Assembly (NCBI GenBank): GCA_030037395.1 | Contig: JASHRJ010000110.1 | Span: forward strand, 1 to 48,848 | Direction of reading: 5' to 3' | Length of the DNA stretch: 48,848 nt | DNA from: Thermoplasmata archaeon | GTDB taxonomy: Archaea; Thermoplasmatota; Thermoplasmata; Lutacidiplasmatales; UBA184 | In this document: one piece after another, positions 39,668-48,665 of the stretch | How positions within the stretch are numbered: the stretch's first letter is position 1 | Layout of the letters: every line of letters starts with the position of its first letter | Notes under the pieces: generated by a model | Database searches by the model: none | What the model saw: the letters and a program-made list of their open reading frames with translations, nothing else | Told to the model about the DNA's origin: nothing | Made by a program: the position numbers and the translations under genes

Positions 39668-40576
39668 ATGCCGGCCGCGCGTGCTCCGGCCGGTCGCGTG
39701 GCGGTCCCCGTGGCAGGCACGTTCTCCGATTCCTGGAAGCTCACCAAGACGTCGTTCCGGCTGATCTTCGAGGACCGGGCCCTCCTGGTCTTCCCGCTCG
39801 TGGCCGGGCTTGCCATCCTCGGTGTGCTCGCGCTCCTGCTCGTCGGGGAGTACGCTCTGTTCCGGCCCGGCAGCGGGATCGCCAGCGGAAGCGGTCCGGT
39901 CGAGGCGGCCGGGGTGGTCGTCTTCCTCCTTGCCTACTTCGCGATGACGTTCCTCTCCGTCTACGGCACGGCGGCGTTGATCGGCGCGGCGACCCTGAAG
40001 CTCGGCGGCCAGCAGCCGACCGCGTCCGACGGGTGGAAGATCGCCCGGGCGCGGATCGGCCGCCTCCTCCTCTGGGCGCTCCTCACGGCGACCGTCGGCC
40101 TCCTGATCCAGGCGATCGCGAGCCGGGTGCGCGGGATCGGCGGGCTCCTGATCGGCGCCGTCGGCGGGGTCACCTGGGCGATCGCGACGTACTTCATGAT
40201 CCCGATCCTGATCTACGAGGACCAGCGGCCGTGGCCGGCGCTGAAGAGGTCGGCCCACCTGTTCACCTCCAGCTTCGGCCGCACGCTCGTGACGAACCTC
40301 GTCCTGGCCCTGCTCCTCGGGGTGGGGATCGTCGCCGCGGTGATTGTCGCCGTGGTAGGGCTCGTCTTCCTGTTCGGCGGCACCCTCGCCCTCGGCCTTG
40401 CGTTCCTGGGGGTCGGCATCGCCGTGGCGGTCGTGGTCGCGCTGATCGGGGCCGCCGCGGAGGGGATCCTGCGCGCGGCCTTGTACCGGTACGCGACGAC
40501 CGGCAAGATCGACCCGGATCTTCTGCCGTCGGCCTACCGCGCGTCGGCGACCGGCCCGGCGCCCCCGCTCCCGTAA
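39668..40576 (+). CDS. Polytopic membrane protein (DUF6159-like)
   Basis: This protein of about 302 residues has roughly six hydrophobic segments. It starts with a soluble FSDSWKLTKTSFRLIFEDRALL segment, then hydrophobic FPLVAGLAILGVLALLL and later YFMIPILIYEDQRPWPALKRS, a motif seen in a family of glycerophosphoryl-diester/EI24-like membrane proteins often annotated DUF6159. Glycine/valine-rich segments close the protein, with a short tail ENGxLPxAY-like (PDLLPSAY). ATG 39668 was chosen. It lies 36 bp after the tRNA with no clear TATA, so cotranscription with tRNA-Tyr is possible. Confidence 0.75.
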   Translation: MPAARAPAGRVAVPVAGTFSDSWKLTKTSFRLIFEDRALLVFPLVAGLAILGVLALLLVGEYALFRPGSGIASGSGPVEAAGVVVFLLAYFAMTFLSVYGTAALIGAATLKLGGQQPTASDGWKIARARIGRLLLWALLTATVGLLIQAIASRVRGIGGLLIGAVGGVTWAIATYFMIPILIYEDQRPWPALKRSAHLFTSSFGRTLVTNLVLALLLGVGIVAAVIVAVVGLVFLFGGTLALGLAFLGVGIAVAVVVALIGAAAEGILRAALYRYATTGKIDPDLLPSAYRASATGPAPPLP

Positions 40577-40609
40577 CGGGGGCGGCTACGCGGCCCTCGC
40601 GGCTCCCGA

Positions 40610-40681
40610 TGCGGTTGTCGGGATTCGAACCCGAGTAGGTAGCTTGGGAAGCTACCGTCCTAACCACTAGACCACAACCGC
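40610..40681 (-). tRNA. tRNA-Gly (anticodon CCC)
   Basis: On the reverse strand the acceptor arms GCGGTTG and CAACCGC pair perfectly, with discriminator A. The anticodon arm is GTAGC-TTCCCAA-GCTAC (anticodon CCC) and the T arm is CTCGGG-TTCGAAT-CCCGA. There is no intron. A TATA-like GGTATCT lies about 29 bp upstream. Confidence 0.95.
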
Positions 40682-40730
40682 GCGCGGTCCGGGCAGTCGG
40701 CCCGGCAGATACCGTTTTGCGCCGTGACCG

Positions 40731-41219
40731 TCAGAGAAGCAGCCCGACCGACTCGCCCGGGATCGACGGGGCGCTCGCGAGAAGGTCCCCGTTGGACACG
40801 AGCCCCTCCGCAGCGCGGCTCACGAACCCGGCCCGCTGCAAGAGCCGGCGGGTGCGCGCAAGGTCGGTGGACGAGAGCGCGACCAGCGGCTGGTTGCCGT
40901 CTCGGGCGACAAGGATGGCGACGCTCTGGATGTTGACCTTCTCCCGGGCGAGGACCTCCAGGACCCGCAGGAAGCTGCCGGCGCGGTCCTCGAGGCGAAC
41001 GGCGAGCATCTCCCGGACCTCAGGGGCATAGCCGGCCTGCGCGAGGAGCGCCATCGCCCGGTCCGGGTCGCTGACGATGAGCCGGAGGCTCCCGCGACCG
41101 GCGGCAGCGTCGGCGCTGATCGCCGCGAGGTTGATCCTCTCGCGCGCCAACGCCCGGGCGACGCCCGCCAGCGCGCCCGGCCGGTTCGGCAACGACAGCA
41201 GGATCTCCCGCAGGACCAT
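40731..41219 (-). CDS. Double ACT-domain protein
   Basis: This 162-residue protein consists of two ACT domains: residues 1-65 (LPNRPGALAGVARALARERI, LRLIVSD) and about 68-135 (VRLEDRAGSFLRVLEVLARE, VNIQSVAILVA). ACT domains bind amino acids and regulate metabolic enzymes; stand-alone double-ACT proteins probably act as sensors or in trans. Neither catalytic nor DNA-binding parts are present. The reverse-strand TATA (GTATAG) lies about 29 bp before ATG 41219. The partner enzyme is unknown. Confidence 0.88.
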   Translation of the reverse strand: MVLREILLSLPNRPGALAGVARALARERINLAAISADAAAGRGSLRLIVSDPDRAMALLAQAGYAPEVREMLAVRLEDRAGSFLRVLEVLAREKVNIQSVAILVARDGNQPLVALSSTDLARTRRLLQRAGFVSRAAEGLVSNGDLLASAPSIPGESVGLLL

Positions 41220-41285
41220 CCGGGGCGCTCGAACGGACCGTCGGACTATACGTTCTCCGCCGGAGCGGCGTCTCGGTCGGGCACC

Positions 41286-41293
41286 TATTTATA
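41286..41293 (+). promoter_or_regulatory. TATA box of the pilus-like operon
   Basis: TATTTATA predicts a transcript start near 41317, about 35 nt before ATG 41352. The first gene would therefore have a short 5' UTR, unlike many neighbours. Confidence 0.6.
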
Positions 41294-41351
41294 CCTCAAC
41301 CGAACCTAAGAACCGCTGCCGCGAGGGGCGAGAGCTCTCGGACGGCAGCGG

Positions 41352-42398
41352 ATGGGGGAGAGCAGGCTCGCGCGGTCGCGGTCCGGCCTTCGCCGCCCCC
41401 GTCGGCTGCGCCGGGGGCGGCGCGGGGTCGTCGCGGTCGTCGGGACGCTGCTGGCGCTGCTCGTGTTCTTCGCGCTGTTCGGGGTGTTCCTCACGCAGTA
41501 CCTTCCGCTCTGGATGACCGACAACGAGAGCCAGCTCTCCAACGAAGCGCAGGGGTCCCTCGCCGCTCTCAAGAACGGGATCGACCTGCAGTACGCGCTC
41601 GGGACGATCCCGATCCTCTCCGTCCCGTTCACGATCAGCTCGGCGAGCGTCCCGCTGCTCGCCCAGCCGACCGAAGGGACCCTCTCCTACCTTACCGGCT
41701 GTCCTTCCGGCTTCTATCCCGGCAACGGTACGCCGGTCGTGCCCGGCTCGTGCTCGTACGCGCGGATCACCTACACGGTCGGTGGTGGTGCCGTCCGGAA
41801 CAACCCGTACGTCGGCTCGGCGCCGTCGAACATCCTGACGTTCTCCCTTCCCAACCGCTACTACACGCCGATCACGTACTACCTCGAGGAGGACGCCGTG
41901 GAGGCGTCGCAGGGCGGGGGCCACCAGCTGATGGTGCTGCCTCCGCCGATCAACGTCAGCAAGACCGACGGCAACGTCACGGTGACCTCGAGCCTGGTGG
42001 ACCTGCTCGGCAACGCATCGACCTACACCGGCCTTGGCTCTAAGGACGTGACGAGCCACCTGGTGTCGAGCTCCCGCATCACGTCGACCGACCGGTTCCT
42101 GAACGGTCCGACCTGCGCTACGAACCTCTCGAGCTGCGTCGCCATGTCGTTCAACGTGACGATCACCCTCGGGGTCCACAGCGTCTGCGCCTGGTACAAC
42201 TATCTCGCGAACGTCACCGTGGGCTCGGGCGCCTCGTCGACCGTCTCCGGCTCGTGGGGCTCCGGTGCGCCGTCGTCGACGGTGTGCACCGCGTCGACCA
42301 CCCAGACCTACGACCTCACCCTCACGCTCCTGAACGTGGACTACGCCACGACGTTCGTCGCGCAGGACCAGCTCGGGTTCAACGCCGGAGGTCTGTAG
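41352..42398 (+). CDS. Type IV pilin-like / archaellin-like secreted protein
   Basis: This 348-residue protein has a very basic N-terminus (SGLRRPRRLRRGRRG) followed by a hydrophobic helix (VVAVVGTLLALLVFFALFGV), the class III signal layout cut by archaeal prepilin peptidases after Gly25. The mature part is beta-rich, with six cysteines and many N-x-S/T sites (NVSK, NVTV, NAST, NLSS). It is larger than most pilins and may be a major or minor subunit, or an adhesin-like pseudopilin. It is the first gene of a tight operon with secretion ATPases and T2SF membrane proteins. Confidence 0.8.
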   Translation: MGESRLARSRSGLRRPRRLRRGRRGVVAVVGTLLALLVFFALFGVFLTQYLPLWMTDNESQLSNEAQGSLAALKNGIDLQYALGTIPILSVPFTISSASVPLLAQPTEGTLSYLTGCPSGFYPGNGTPVVPGSCSYARITYTVGGGAVRNNPYVGSAPSNILTFSLPNRYYTPITYYLEEDAVEASQGGGHQLMVLPPPINVSKTDGNVTVTSSLVDLLGNASTYTGLGSKDVTSHLVSSSRITSTDRFLNGPTCATNLSSCVAMSFNVTITLGVHSVCAWYNYLANVTVGSGASSTVSGSWGSGAPSSTVCTASTTQTYDLTLTLLNVDYATTFVAQDQLGFNAGGL

Positions 42399-42404
42399 GC
42401 TGCC

Positions 42405-44072
42405 GTGTCGAGCTCGTCGTTCCGGGTGAAGATCCCTCGCTCCGCGGGCGGCGAGGGGGCCTCGCCGGGGCCCCCGGCGCCGACGGACGGTGGGTCCCCG
42501 ACGGACCTCCCGGGCACGTTCATCACCGCGATCCCGGCGCTGGCCGGGCCCGAGGTCCGCGAGCTGCAGGTCCGTCCGGTGAGCCCGCCGTACTCGTACG
42601 CGCGGGTCACCTACAACGAGAAGACGAAGGAGTTCGTCTACGAGGTGATCGAGCCGCAACTGTCGGCGCACGAGCGGCAGCTCGTCGCCCACCTCAAGGA
42701 GACCCTGACCAAGATCATCGGCGCCGACATCACGACGCTCTCCGGCACGGACAAGCGAGCGTACCTCCGCGGAGAGGCGGAGGGGTACTTCCGGTCCCGC
42801 GGGGTGCCGCTCAGTCCGCTGTCGCTCGAGCGGATCGTCTACTACGTCCTCCGGGACTTCGTCGGGTACGGCCCGGCCGACGCCCTGATCCTGGATCCGG
42901 AGGTGGAGGACATCTCCTGCGACGGGGTCGGCGTTCCGCTGTTCGTCTTCCACTCGAAGTTCGAGTCGGTGAAGTCGAACGTCGTCTTCGAGGACGAGGA
43001 CTCGTTGAACTCGTTCATCGTGATGCTCGGCCAGCGGTGTCTGAAGTCGGTCAGCGTCTCCGCACCGATCCTCGACGGGACCACGCCCGAGGGCCACCGG
43101 GTCCAGGCGACGTACGCGCGCGAGGTGACGACCCGCGGGGCGTCGTTCACGATCCGGCGGTTCAAGGAGCGACCGTTCACGCCGGTCGATCTCATCGCGA
43201 TGGGCAGCGCGAGCGACGAGATGGTCGCCTACTTCTGGCTGGCGGCCGAGCAGGGGGAGTCCCTGATCATCTGCGGCGGCCCGGCCTCGGGCAAGACGAG
43301 CACGCTCAACGCGATCGCGCTGTTCATTCCCCCGACCTCGAAGATCGTCTCGATCGAGGACACCCGCGAGGTGAACCTGCCGCACGAGAACTGGATCCCC
43401 GGCGCGACGCGGAGCGGCACCGGCGACCGCGGACCCGACGGGAAGGCGGCCGGCGAGGTGGACATGTTCGACCTGGTCCGGGCCGCGCTGCGGCAGCGGC
43501 CGAACTACATCATCGTGGGGGAGGTCCGCGGCAAGGAGACCTACACGATGTTCCAGGCGATGGCGACCGGTCACACGACCTACTCGACGATGCACGCCGA
43601 CAGCGTGAAGTCGATGGTCAACCGCCTGGAGAACCCGCCGATCAACACGCCGCGGATCCTGCTCAGCGCGCTCAACAACGTCGTGATCCAGCTGCAGACC
43701 CGGACCGACAAGGGGGTCGTCCGGCGCCTCAAGCAGGTCCTCGAGATTGTCGGCTTCGAGCCCGAGACGAACGAGCTGATCACGAACACCGTCTACGAGT
43801 GGGACCCGGCGACCGACGGCTTCGTGTTCAAGGGCCACTCGTTCCTGTTCGACAAGATCATGGAGCTCCGCAACTACACCGCCGACGAGATGGACGCGGA
43901 GTTCCGCCGGCGGACCGAGGTGATCCGCTACCTCGTCGACCACAAGATCAACGACTATCGGCAGCTCTGGCAGACGATCGCGCAGTACTACAAGGACCCG
44001 GCGGAAGTCATGGCGCGCGTCCACCCGGCGGGCGCGGCCGGGGCCGCGCCCCCGGCGGCTAAGGGAGGGTAG
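42405..44072 (+). CDS. Type II/IV secretion ATPase (FlaI/TadA-like), copy 1
   Basis: This hexameric ATPase homologue of 555 residues has an N-terminal domain (PPYSYARVTYNEKTKEFVYE), the linker DPEVEDISCDGVGVPLFV, Walker A GGPASGKTSTLN near residue 290, the Asp box SIEDTREVNLPHENW and Walker B IIVGEVRGKE near residue 367, plus the His box TTYSTMHAD. Such ATPases drive assembly of archaella and pili from the cytoplasmic face. GTG 42405 lies 6 nt after the pilin-like stop. Confidence 0.94.
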   Translation: MSSSSFRVKIPRSAGGEGASPGPPAPTDGGSPTDLPGTFITAIPALAGPEVRELQVRPVSPPYSYARVTYNEKTKEFVYEVIEPQLSAHERQLVAHLKETLTKIIGADITTLSGTDKRAYLRGEAEGYFRSRGVPLSPLSLERIVYYVLRDFVGYGPADALILDPEVEDISCDGVGVPLFVFHSKFESVKSNVVFEDEDSLNSFIVMLGQRCLKSVSVSAPILDGTTPEGHRVQATYAREVTTRGASFTIRRFKERPFTPVDLIAMGSASDEMVAYFWLAAEQGESLIICGGPASGKTSTLNAIALFIPPTSKIVSIEDTREVNLPHENWIPGATRSGTGDRGPDGKAAGEVDMFDLVRAALRQRPNYIIVGEVRGKETYTMFQAMATGHTTYSTMHADSVKSMVNRLENPPINTPRILLSALNNVVIQLQTRTDKGVVRRLKQVLEIVGFEPETNELITNTVYEWDPATDGFVFKGHSFLFDKIMELRNYTADEMDAEFRRRTEVIRYLVDHKINDYRQLWQTIAQYYKDPAEVMARVHPAGAAGAAPPAAKGG

Positions 44073-44074
44073 CG

Positions 44075-45034
44075 GTGGCGACCACGCACGTCCGCATCGC
44101 CCGCGCCGAACCGGCGGGCCGCCCGATCCGGGTGAAGCGCGGCGAGCAGCCGATCCCCTCCAGCCTCACGGCGTTCGAGCGGTGGGCCTGGAGGACGTTC
44201 GGCGCCCGCGTCCGGGCGAAGGAGCCCAACCTCGTCCTCGAGGACAACCTGGTCAAGGCCCACATGCGCGTGCGCGCCGACGAGTACTTGGCGGGCGTCT
44301 ACGCCACGACCGTCCTGGTCGCGATCGGGACGGCGGTCGTCGGCGTCGCCGGCGGGCTCTACTTCCTCCTCGCCCACGTCCTGCTCTTCGGCGCGCTCCT
44401 CTTCCTCCTGCCGGTGATCGCGACCCCGGCGGCGTTCTTCCTGCTCCAGTCGACCCCCGGCTCCCGGGCCACCGACCGGGGCCGCAAGATCGACCGTAAG
44501 ATCGGACCGGCGATGAGCTTCGTCTCGGCGATGAGCTCGGCCGACGTGAACGTCGACCAGATCTTCAAGGAGCTCGGCCGCCAGAAGATCTACGGCGAGG
44601 TCGCGGAGGAGGCGGCCTGGATCACCCGCGACACGGAGCTGCTGGGCGTCGACATCCTGACCGCGATCCGCCGCGGAGCGCAGCGCACCCCGTCCAAGAA
44701 GTTCCAGGACTTCCTGCAGGGGGTCGTCACCACCGCGACCAGCGGGGGCCAGCTGAAGCCGTACTTCCTGCTGAAGGCCGAGCAGTTCGAGCGCGAGCAC
44801 AAGCTCGAGATCCAGCAGCGCGTTGAGACGATGGGGCTTCTCGCGGAGACGTTCGTCACGGTGGTCGTCGCCTTCCCGCTGTTCCTCGTGATCATCATCG
44901 CGATCTTCGCGATCATCGGCGGGGGTGGGTCGTTCATGCTCGACATCCTCTGGGCGATCGTCGGCGCGATGATCCCGCTCTCGCAGCTCGGGTTCATTTT
45001 CTTCATGTACTCGCTCTCCCAGGAGATGATGTAG
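44075..45034 (+). CDS. T2SF-domain membrane protein, half 1 (TadB/TadC- or FlaJ-like)
   Basis: This 319-residue membrane protein has a cytoplasmic N-terminus, two hydrophobic segments (VLVAIGTAVVGVAGGLYFLL, HVLLFGALLFLLPVIA), a cytoplasmic T2SF domain (FVSAMSSADVNVDQIFKELG, LLGVDILTAIRRGAQRTPS, FQDFLQGVVTTATSGG) and two C-terminal segments. It corresponds to half of an archaeal FlaJ. T2SF proteins form the membrane platform that couples the ATPase to the growing filament. It starts 2 nt after ATPase 1 and ends 2 nt before its partner. Confidence 0.9.
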   Translation: MATTHVRIARAEPAGRPIRVKRGEQPIPSSLTAFERWAWRTFGARVRAKEPNLVLEDNLVKAHMRVRADEYLAGVYATTVLVAIGTAVVGVAGGLYFLLAHVLLFGALLFLLPVIATPAAFFLLQSTPGSRATDRGRKIDRKIGPAMSFVSAMSSADVNVDQIFKELGRQKIYGEVAEEAAWITRDTELLGVDILTAIRRGAQRTPSKKFQDFLQGVVTTATSGGQLKPYFLLKAEQFEREHKLEIQQRVETMGLLAETFVTVVVAFPLFLVIIIAIFAIIGGGGSFMLDILWAIVGAMIPLSQLGFIFFMYSLSQEMM

Positions 45035-45036
45035 CC

Positions 45037-46005
45037 ATGGCGACGGCCACCGCCCCGGCCTCGGTCCGGCGCGTGCGGGAGCTCGCCGCCGGCCCGACGG
45101 CCGAGTCCCGCGGGCTCAGCCGGGAGATCGTCTGCCTGATCGGCGGGGCGGTCGCCGCCGTCGCGCTGTGGGTCGTCGCCGCCCTGAACTACACGGGGAC
45201 GCTCTCGATCCAGCTGCGCCCCGGCGAGGGGGCGGGCACGAACCCGATGCTCGACTTCCTCGTGCTCGGGCTCCTCTGCCTCATCGCGCCGTACGGGTTC
45301 GCGATGAGCGAGAAGCAGCGGCGGATCGGGAAGATCGAGGACCGCCTCCCGGACTTCCTGCGGGACGTCGCGGAGGCCGGCCGCTTCGGGATGACCCTCT
45401 CGGACGCGATCGTCGTCGCGAGCACCGGCCGCTACGGGCTCCTGACGGACGAGATCAAGAAGATGGCCAGCCAGCTCGAGTGGGGCGTCCCCGTCGCGAC
45501 CGCGCTCCGGCTGTTCGAGGAGCGCGTCCCGACGCCGCTCGTGCAGCGGGTCGTCTCCATCGTCACCCGGGCGAACGAGGCGGGCGGGAGCGTCGCGGAC
45601 GTGCTCTCGATGGTCGCCCACGACACCCGGGAGGCGCAGCTCTCCGAGCAGTCCCGCCGGATCTCGATGCTGACGTACGTGACGGTGATCTACATCGCGT
45701 TCTTCGTGTTCATCGTCACCGTCTACATCATGGCGGCGATTTTCCTGCCGCAGATGATCGTCGCAGGCGAGGGGGTCAGCTCGTCGAACCTCGGCTCCGT
45801 GGGCGGCGTCTCGATCCAGTTCGCCTACGTGCCGATCCTGTTCCTCGCGTTCTTGGTCGCCGTCATCGTGCACGCGGTCGGCGACGGCATCATGGCCGGC
45901 GTCCTCTACAACGGGCGGCTGGCGGAGGGGCTGCAGCACGCGACGATCATGCTGTCGGTCGGCTGGCTGATGATGCGCTTCTTCGTGCCGATCCTGCACA
46001 CCTAG
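45037..46005 (+). CDS. T2SF-domain membrane protein, half 2 (TadB/TadC- or FlaJ-like)
   Basis: This 322-residue protein has two N-terminal membrane segments (IVCLIGGAVAAVALWVVAAL, MLDFLVLGLLCLIAPYGFAM), a T2SF domain (DRLPDFLRDVAEAGRFGMTL, WGVPVATALRLFEERV, VVSIVTRANEAGGSV) and further C-terminal segments. Together with the preceding gene it would make a complete two-domain platform that in most archaeal archaella (FlaJ/ArlJ) is one polypeptide, while bacterial Tad systems encode two. Confidence 0.9.
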   Translation: MATATAPASVRRVRELAAGPTAESRGLSREIVCLIGGAVAAVALWVVAALNYTGTLSIQLRPGEGAGTNPMLDFLVLGLLCLIAPYGFAMSEKQRRIGKIEDRLPDFLRDVAEAGRFGMTLSDAIVVASTGRYGLLTDEIKKMASQLEWGVPVATALRLFEERVPTPLVQRVVSIVTRANEAGGSVADVLSMVAHDTREAQLSEQSRRISMLTYVTVIYIAFFVFIVTVYIMAAIFLPQMIVAGEGVSSSNLGSVGGVSIQFAYVPILFLAFLVAVIVHAVGDGIMAGVLYNGRLAEGLQHATIMLSVGWLMMRFFVPILHT

Positions 46006-46012
46006 AGGGACG

Positions 46013-47758
46013 ATGGCCGGCGGAACCGATACCGAAAGCCCGTCCGCGGACGACCCCACGGGCGCACCGGCGACGAAGGCCGGGCGGCCGTTCTTCAACC
46101 CGTGGCTCCGGCTCGGCGCGGCGCTCCGGCACGGCTCGGCGGGCCCGCGACCCGTCAAGCTCGCGCGCCTCGGCGTCTCCGGCCAGGGCTCCGGCGAGGT
46201 GACGCCGATCCCGCCGCTCGACGACCCGGCGGTCCAGCAGCTCGAGCTCGTCCCGATCCTGCCGGGGTTCTCGTTCGTCCGCATCTCCTACCACACGCAT
46301 CGCAACGAGCACCTGTACGAGGTGATCGAGCCGCCGCTCTCGCCGCTCGAGCGGGACCTCACGACGCGGCTGCGCGCGGCCCTGATCTCGGAGTTCGAGC
46401 CGCTCCCCGAGCACGACGCCGAGACGAAGGCGAACGAGCTCCGCAAGATGGTCGATCGGATGCTGGCGGCCTGGCAGCTCTCGCCGGGGCCGACGACGAA
46501 GGGACGGATCCTCTACCACCTCGACCGGGACTTCATCGGCTACGGACGGGTCGAGGTGCCGATGGTCGACAGCGAGGTCGAGGACATCTCGTGCGACGGG
46601 GTCGGGATCCCGCTGTACATCTACCATCGGAAGTACGGCTCGATCCGCTCGAACCTCAAGTTCACGAGCGCCGAGGAACTCGACGACTACGTCATCTGGC
46701 TGGCCCAGCGCTCGGGCAAGCACATCTCCGTCGCCAATCCGATCCTGGACGCCACGGTGCCGGACGGCTCGCGGCTGCAGGCGACGCTCGGCAAGCACGT
46801 CACCAAGCGCGGCAGCTCGTTCACGATCCGGCGGTTCCGGGACAACCCGTTCACTCCGGTCGACCTGCTGAAGTTCCGCACGATGAGCCCCGAGATGATG
46901 GCGTACCTGTGGATCGCCATCGAGACCGGGCAGTCGATGATGGTGTGCGGCGGCACCGCGAGCGGCAAGACGACCACCCTCAACGCGACCCTGCTGTTCA
47001 TCCCGCCGCAGATGAAGATCGTCTCGATCGAGGACACGCGCGAGCTGAACCTGCCGCACGAGAACTGGGTCCCGTCGCTCACGCGGGGCGGCTACGGCAC
47101 GAAGAACGCCGTGAGCGGCAAGGCCCCGGGCGAGATCGACATGTTCGACCTCCTCGCGGCCGCGCTCCGCCAGCGGCCGCAGTACCTGATGGTCGGGGAG
47201 GTCCGGGGCGCGGAGGCGTTCATCGTGTTCCAGGCGATGGCGACCGGCAAGACCTGCTACACGACGTTCCACGCGGAGAGCGTGAGCGCGATGGTCCACC
47301 GCATGGAGAACCCGCCGATCTCGCTCCCCCGCTCGCTGGTCTCCGCCCTCAACCTCGTGCTGCTCCAGCGGCAGGTGAAGGTCGGGCAGAAGATGACCCG
47401 CCGGGTCCAATCGCTCACGGAGATCGTGGGCCTCGACCCCGAGACCAACGAGCTGATCACGAACTCCGTCTACTCGTGGAACCCGGCCGACGACACGTTC
47501 CTGTTCTCGGGCCACTCGTACATCTACGAGCGGGTCGCGCTGATGCGGAACTGGACGATGAAGGAGATGGAGCGCGAGGTTCGCAACCGCGTCGAGATGC
47601 TGGACGCGATGATGTCCCGCGACGCTCGGGCGACCCGCCAGCACCCCTACACGCACCGCGACGTCGGCCAGATGGTCTCCTTCTACTACAAGGAACCCGA
47701 GAAGGCGCTCGCCGAGGCGCAGGCGGAGCTCGCGCGGAACCCGCGGCCCCCGCGGTAG
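46013..47758 (+). CDS. Type II/IV secretion ATPase (FlaI/TadA-like), copy 2
   Basis: This 581-residue paralogue of copy 1 has the same layout: PGFSFVRISYHTHRNEHLYE, DSEVEDISCDGVGIPLYI, Walker A GGTASGKTTTLN near residue 312, Asp box SIEDTRELNLPHENW, Walker B LMVGEVRGAEAF near 392 and His box TCYTTFHAES. All catalytic motifs are intact in both copies, so both should be active ATPases. Copy 2 follows T2SF half 2 by 7 nt. One may power extension and the other retraction or a second filament (inference). Confidence 0.94.
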   Translation: MAGGTDTESPSADDPTGAPATKAGRPFFNPWLRLGAALRHGSAGPRPVKLARLGVSGQGSGEVTPIPPLDDPAVQQLELVPILPGFSFVRISYHTHRNEHLYEVIEPPLSPLERDLTTRLRAALISEFEPLPEHDAETKANELRKMVDRMLAAWQLSPGPTTKGRILYHLDRDFIGYGRVEVPMVDSEVEDISCDGVGIPLYIYHRKYGSIRSNLKFTSAEELDDYVIWLAQRSGKHISVANPILDATVPDGSRLQATLGKHVTKRGSSFTIRRFRDNPFTPVDLLKFRTMSPEMMAYLWIAIETGQSMMVCGGTASGKTTTLNATLLFIPPQMKIVSIEDTRELNLPHENWVPSLTRGGYGTKNAVSGKAPGEIDMFDLLAAALRQRPQYLMVGEVRGAEAFIVFQAMATGKTCYTTFHAESVSAMVHRMENPPISLPRSLVSALNLVLLQRQVKVGQKMTRRVQSLTEIVGLDPETNELITNSVYSWNPADDTFLFSGHSYIYERVALMRNWTMKEMEREVRNRVEMLDAMMSRDARATRQHPYTHRDVGQMVSFYYKEPEKALAEAQAELARNPRPPR

Positions 47759-47759
47759 C

Positions 47760-48665
47760 GTGGCGGCGCGGCGGCCGCCGGGCGGGCCGCGGGCCCGACC
47801 GGACCGTCCGTTCGCCGAGATCCCGGTCGGACCCGAACGCGCGGTCCGTCTCTGGAACGAGGACGCGCTCGCGGCCCTGCGCCGCCGCGCCCCCCGACCT
47901 ACGGTCGTCGTCACGAGCCCGCCCTACAACCTCCGGGTGCCGTACCGCAGCTACCGGGACGCCCGACCTCGGGCGGAGTACCTGGCCTGGATCCGGCGCC
48001 TCGGGGCGACGGTCGCGGACGTCCTGGACGGGCCCGGCTCCTTCTTCCTCAACGTCGCCGGCTCGCCGAAGGATCCGTGGCTCCCGTGGGACGCCGCCCG
48101 CGAGGTGGGCCGCTCCCTCGTCCTGCAGAACGTCCTGCACTGGATCAAGTCGATCGCCATCGACCGGCGGGCGCTCGGCGTCCGGGGGGCCGGCCCGCGG
48201 GAGGTCGCGGTGGGCCACTACAAGCCGCTCTCCAGCGCCCGGTACGTCCACGGCGCGCACGAGTACGTCTTCCAGTTCACCCACGCGGGCGACGTTCCGA
48301 TCGACCGGCTCGCGATCGGCGTGCCGTACCGCGACCGCTCGAACGTGCGCCGCTGGCGGCGACCCGCCTCGGAGCTGCGGTGCCGGGGGAACACGTGGTT
48401 CCTGCCGTACCCCACGATCCGCTCGCGCGCGCGGGACCGCCCGCACCCGGCGACGTTCCCGGTCGAGCTGCCGGAGTGGTGCTTCCGGCTCCACGGGGTC
48501 GGCCGGATCCGCCAGGCGGCGGACCCGTTCGTGGGGATCGGCGCGAGCGCCGTGGCGGCCGCCCGCCTCGGCCTGGACTTCGTCGGGTTCGATCTGGACC
48601 CAGGGTACCTCGCGGTCGCCGCCGAGCGCGTCCGGGCCGTACGGGGCTTGGCCCCTCCGGCCTAG
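47760..48665 (+). CDS. DNA methyltransferase, beta-class N4/N6 type
   Basis: This 301-residue SAM-dependent methyltransferase has catalytic motif IV TSPPYN near residue 53 and SAM motif I DPFVGIGASAVAAARLG followed by FVGFDLDPGYL near the C-terminus. This IV-before-I order defines beta-class enzymes; TSPPY favours N4-cytosine, though N6-adenine is possible. A target-recognition segment lies between. No restriction enzyme or specificity gene follows in the window. GTG 47760 begins 1 nt after the ATPase 2 stop, so it is probably part of the pilus operon transcript. Confidence 0.88.
   Translation: MAARRPPGGPRARPDRPFAEIPVGPERAVRLWNEDALAALRRRAPRPTVVVTSPPYNLRVPYRSYRDARPRAEYLAWIRRLGATVADVLDGPGSFFLNVAGSPKDPWLPWDAAREVGRSLVLQNVLHWIKSIAIDRRALGVRGAGPREVAVGHYKPLSSARYVHGAHEYVFQFTHAGDVPIDRLAIGVPYRDRSNVRRWRRPASELRCRGNTWFLPYPTIRSRARDRPHPATFPVELPEWCFRLHGVGRIRQAADPFVGIGASAVAAARLGLDFVGFDLDPGYLAVAAERVRAVRGLAPPA

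Noticed and set aside
41289-44024. 911-aa reverse ORF opposite the pilin and ATPase 1
   Set aside because: Antisense shadow; the plus strand carries clear motifs.
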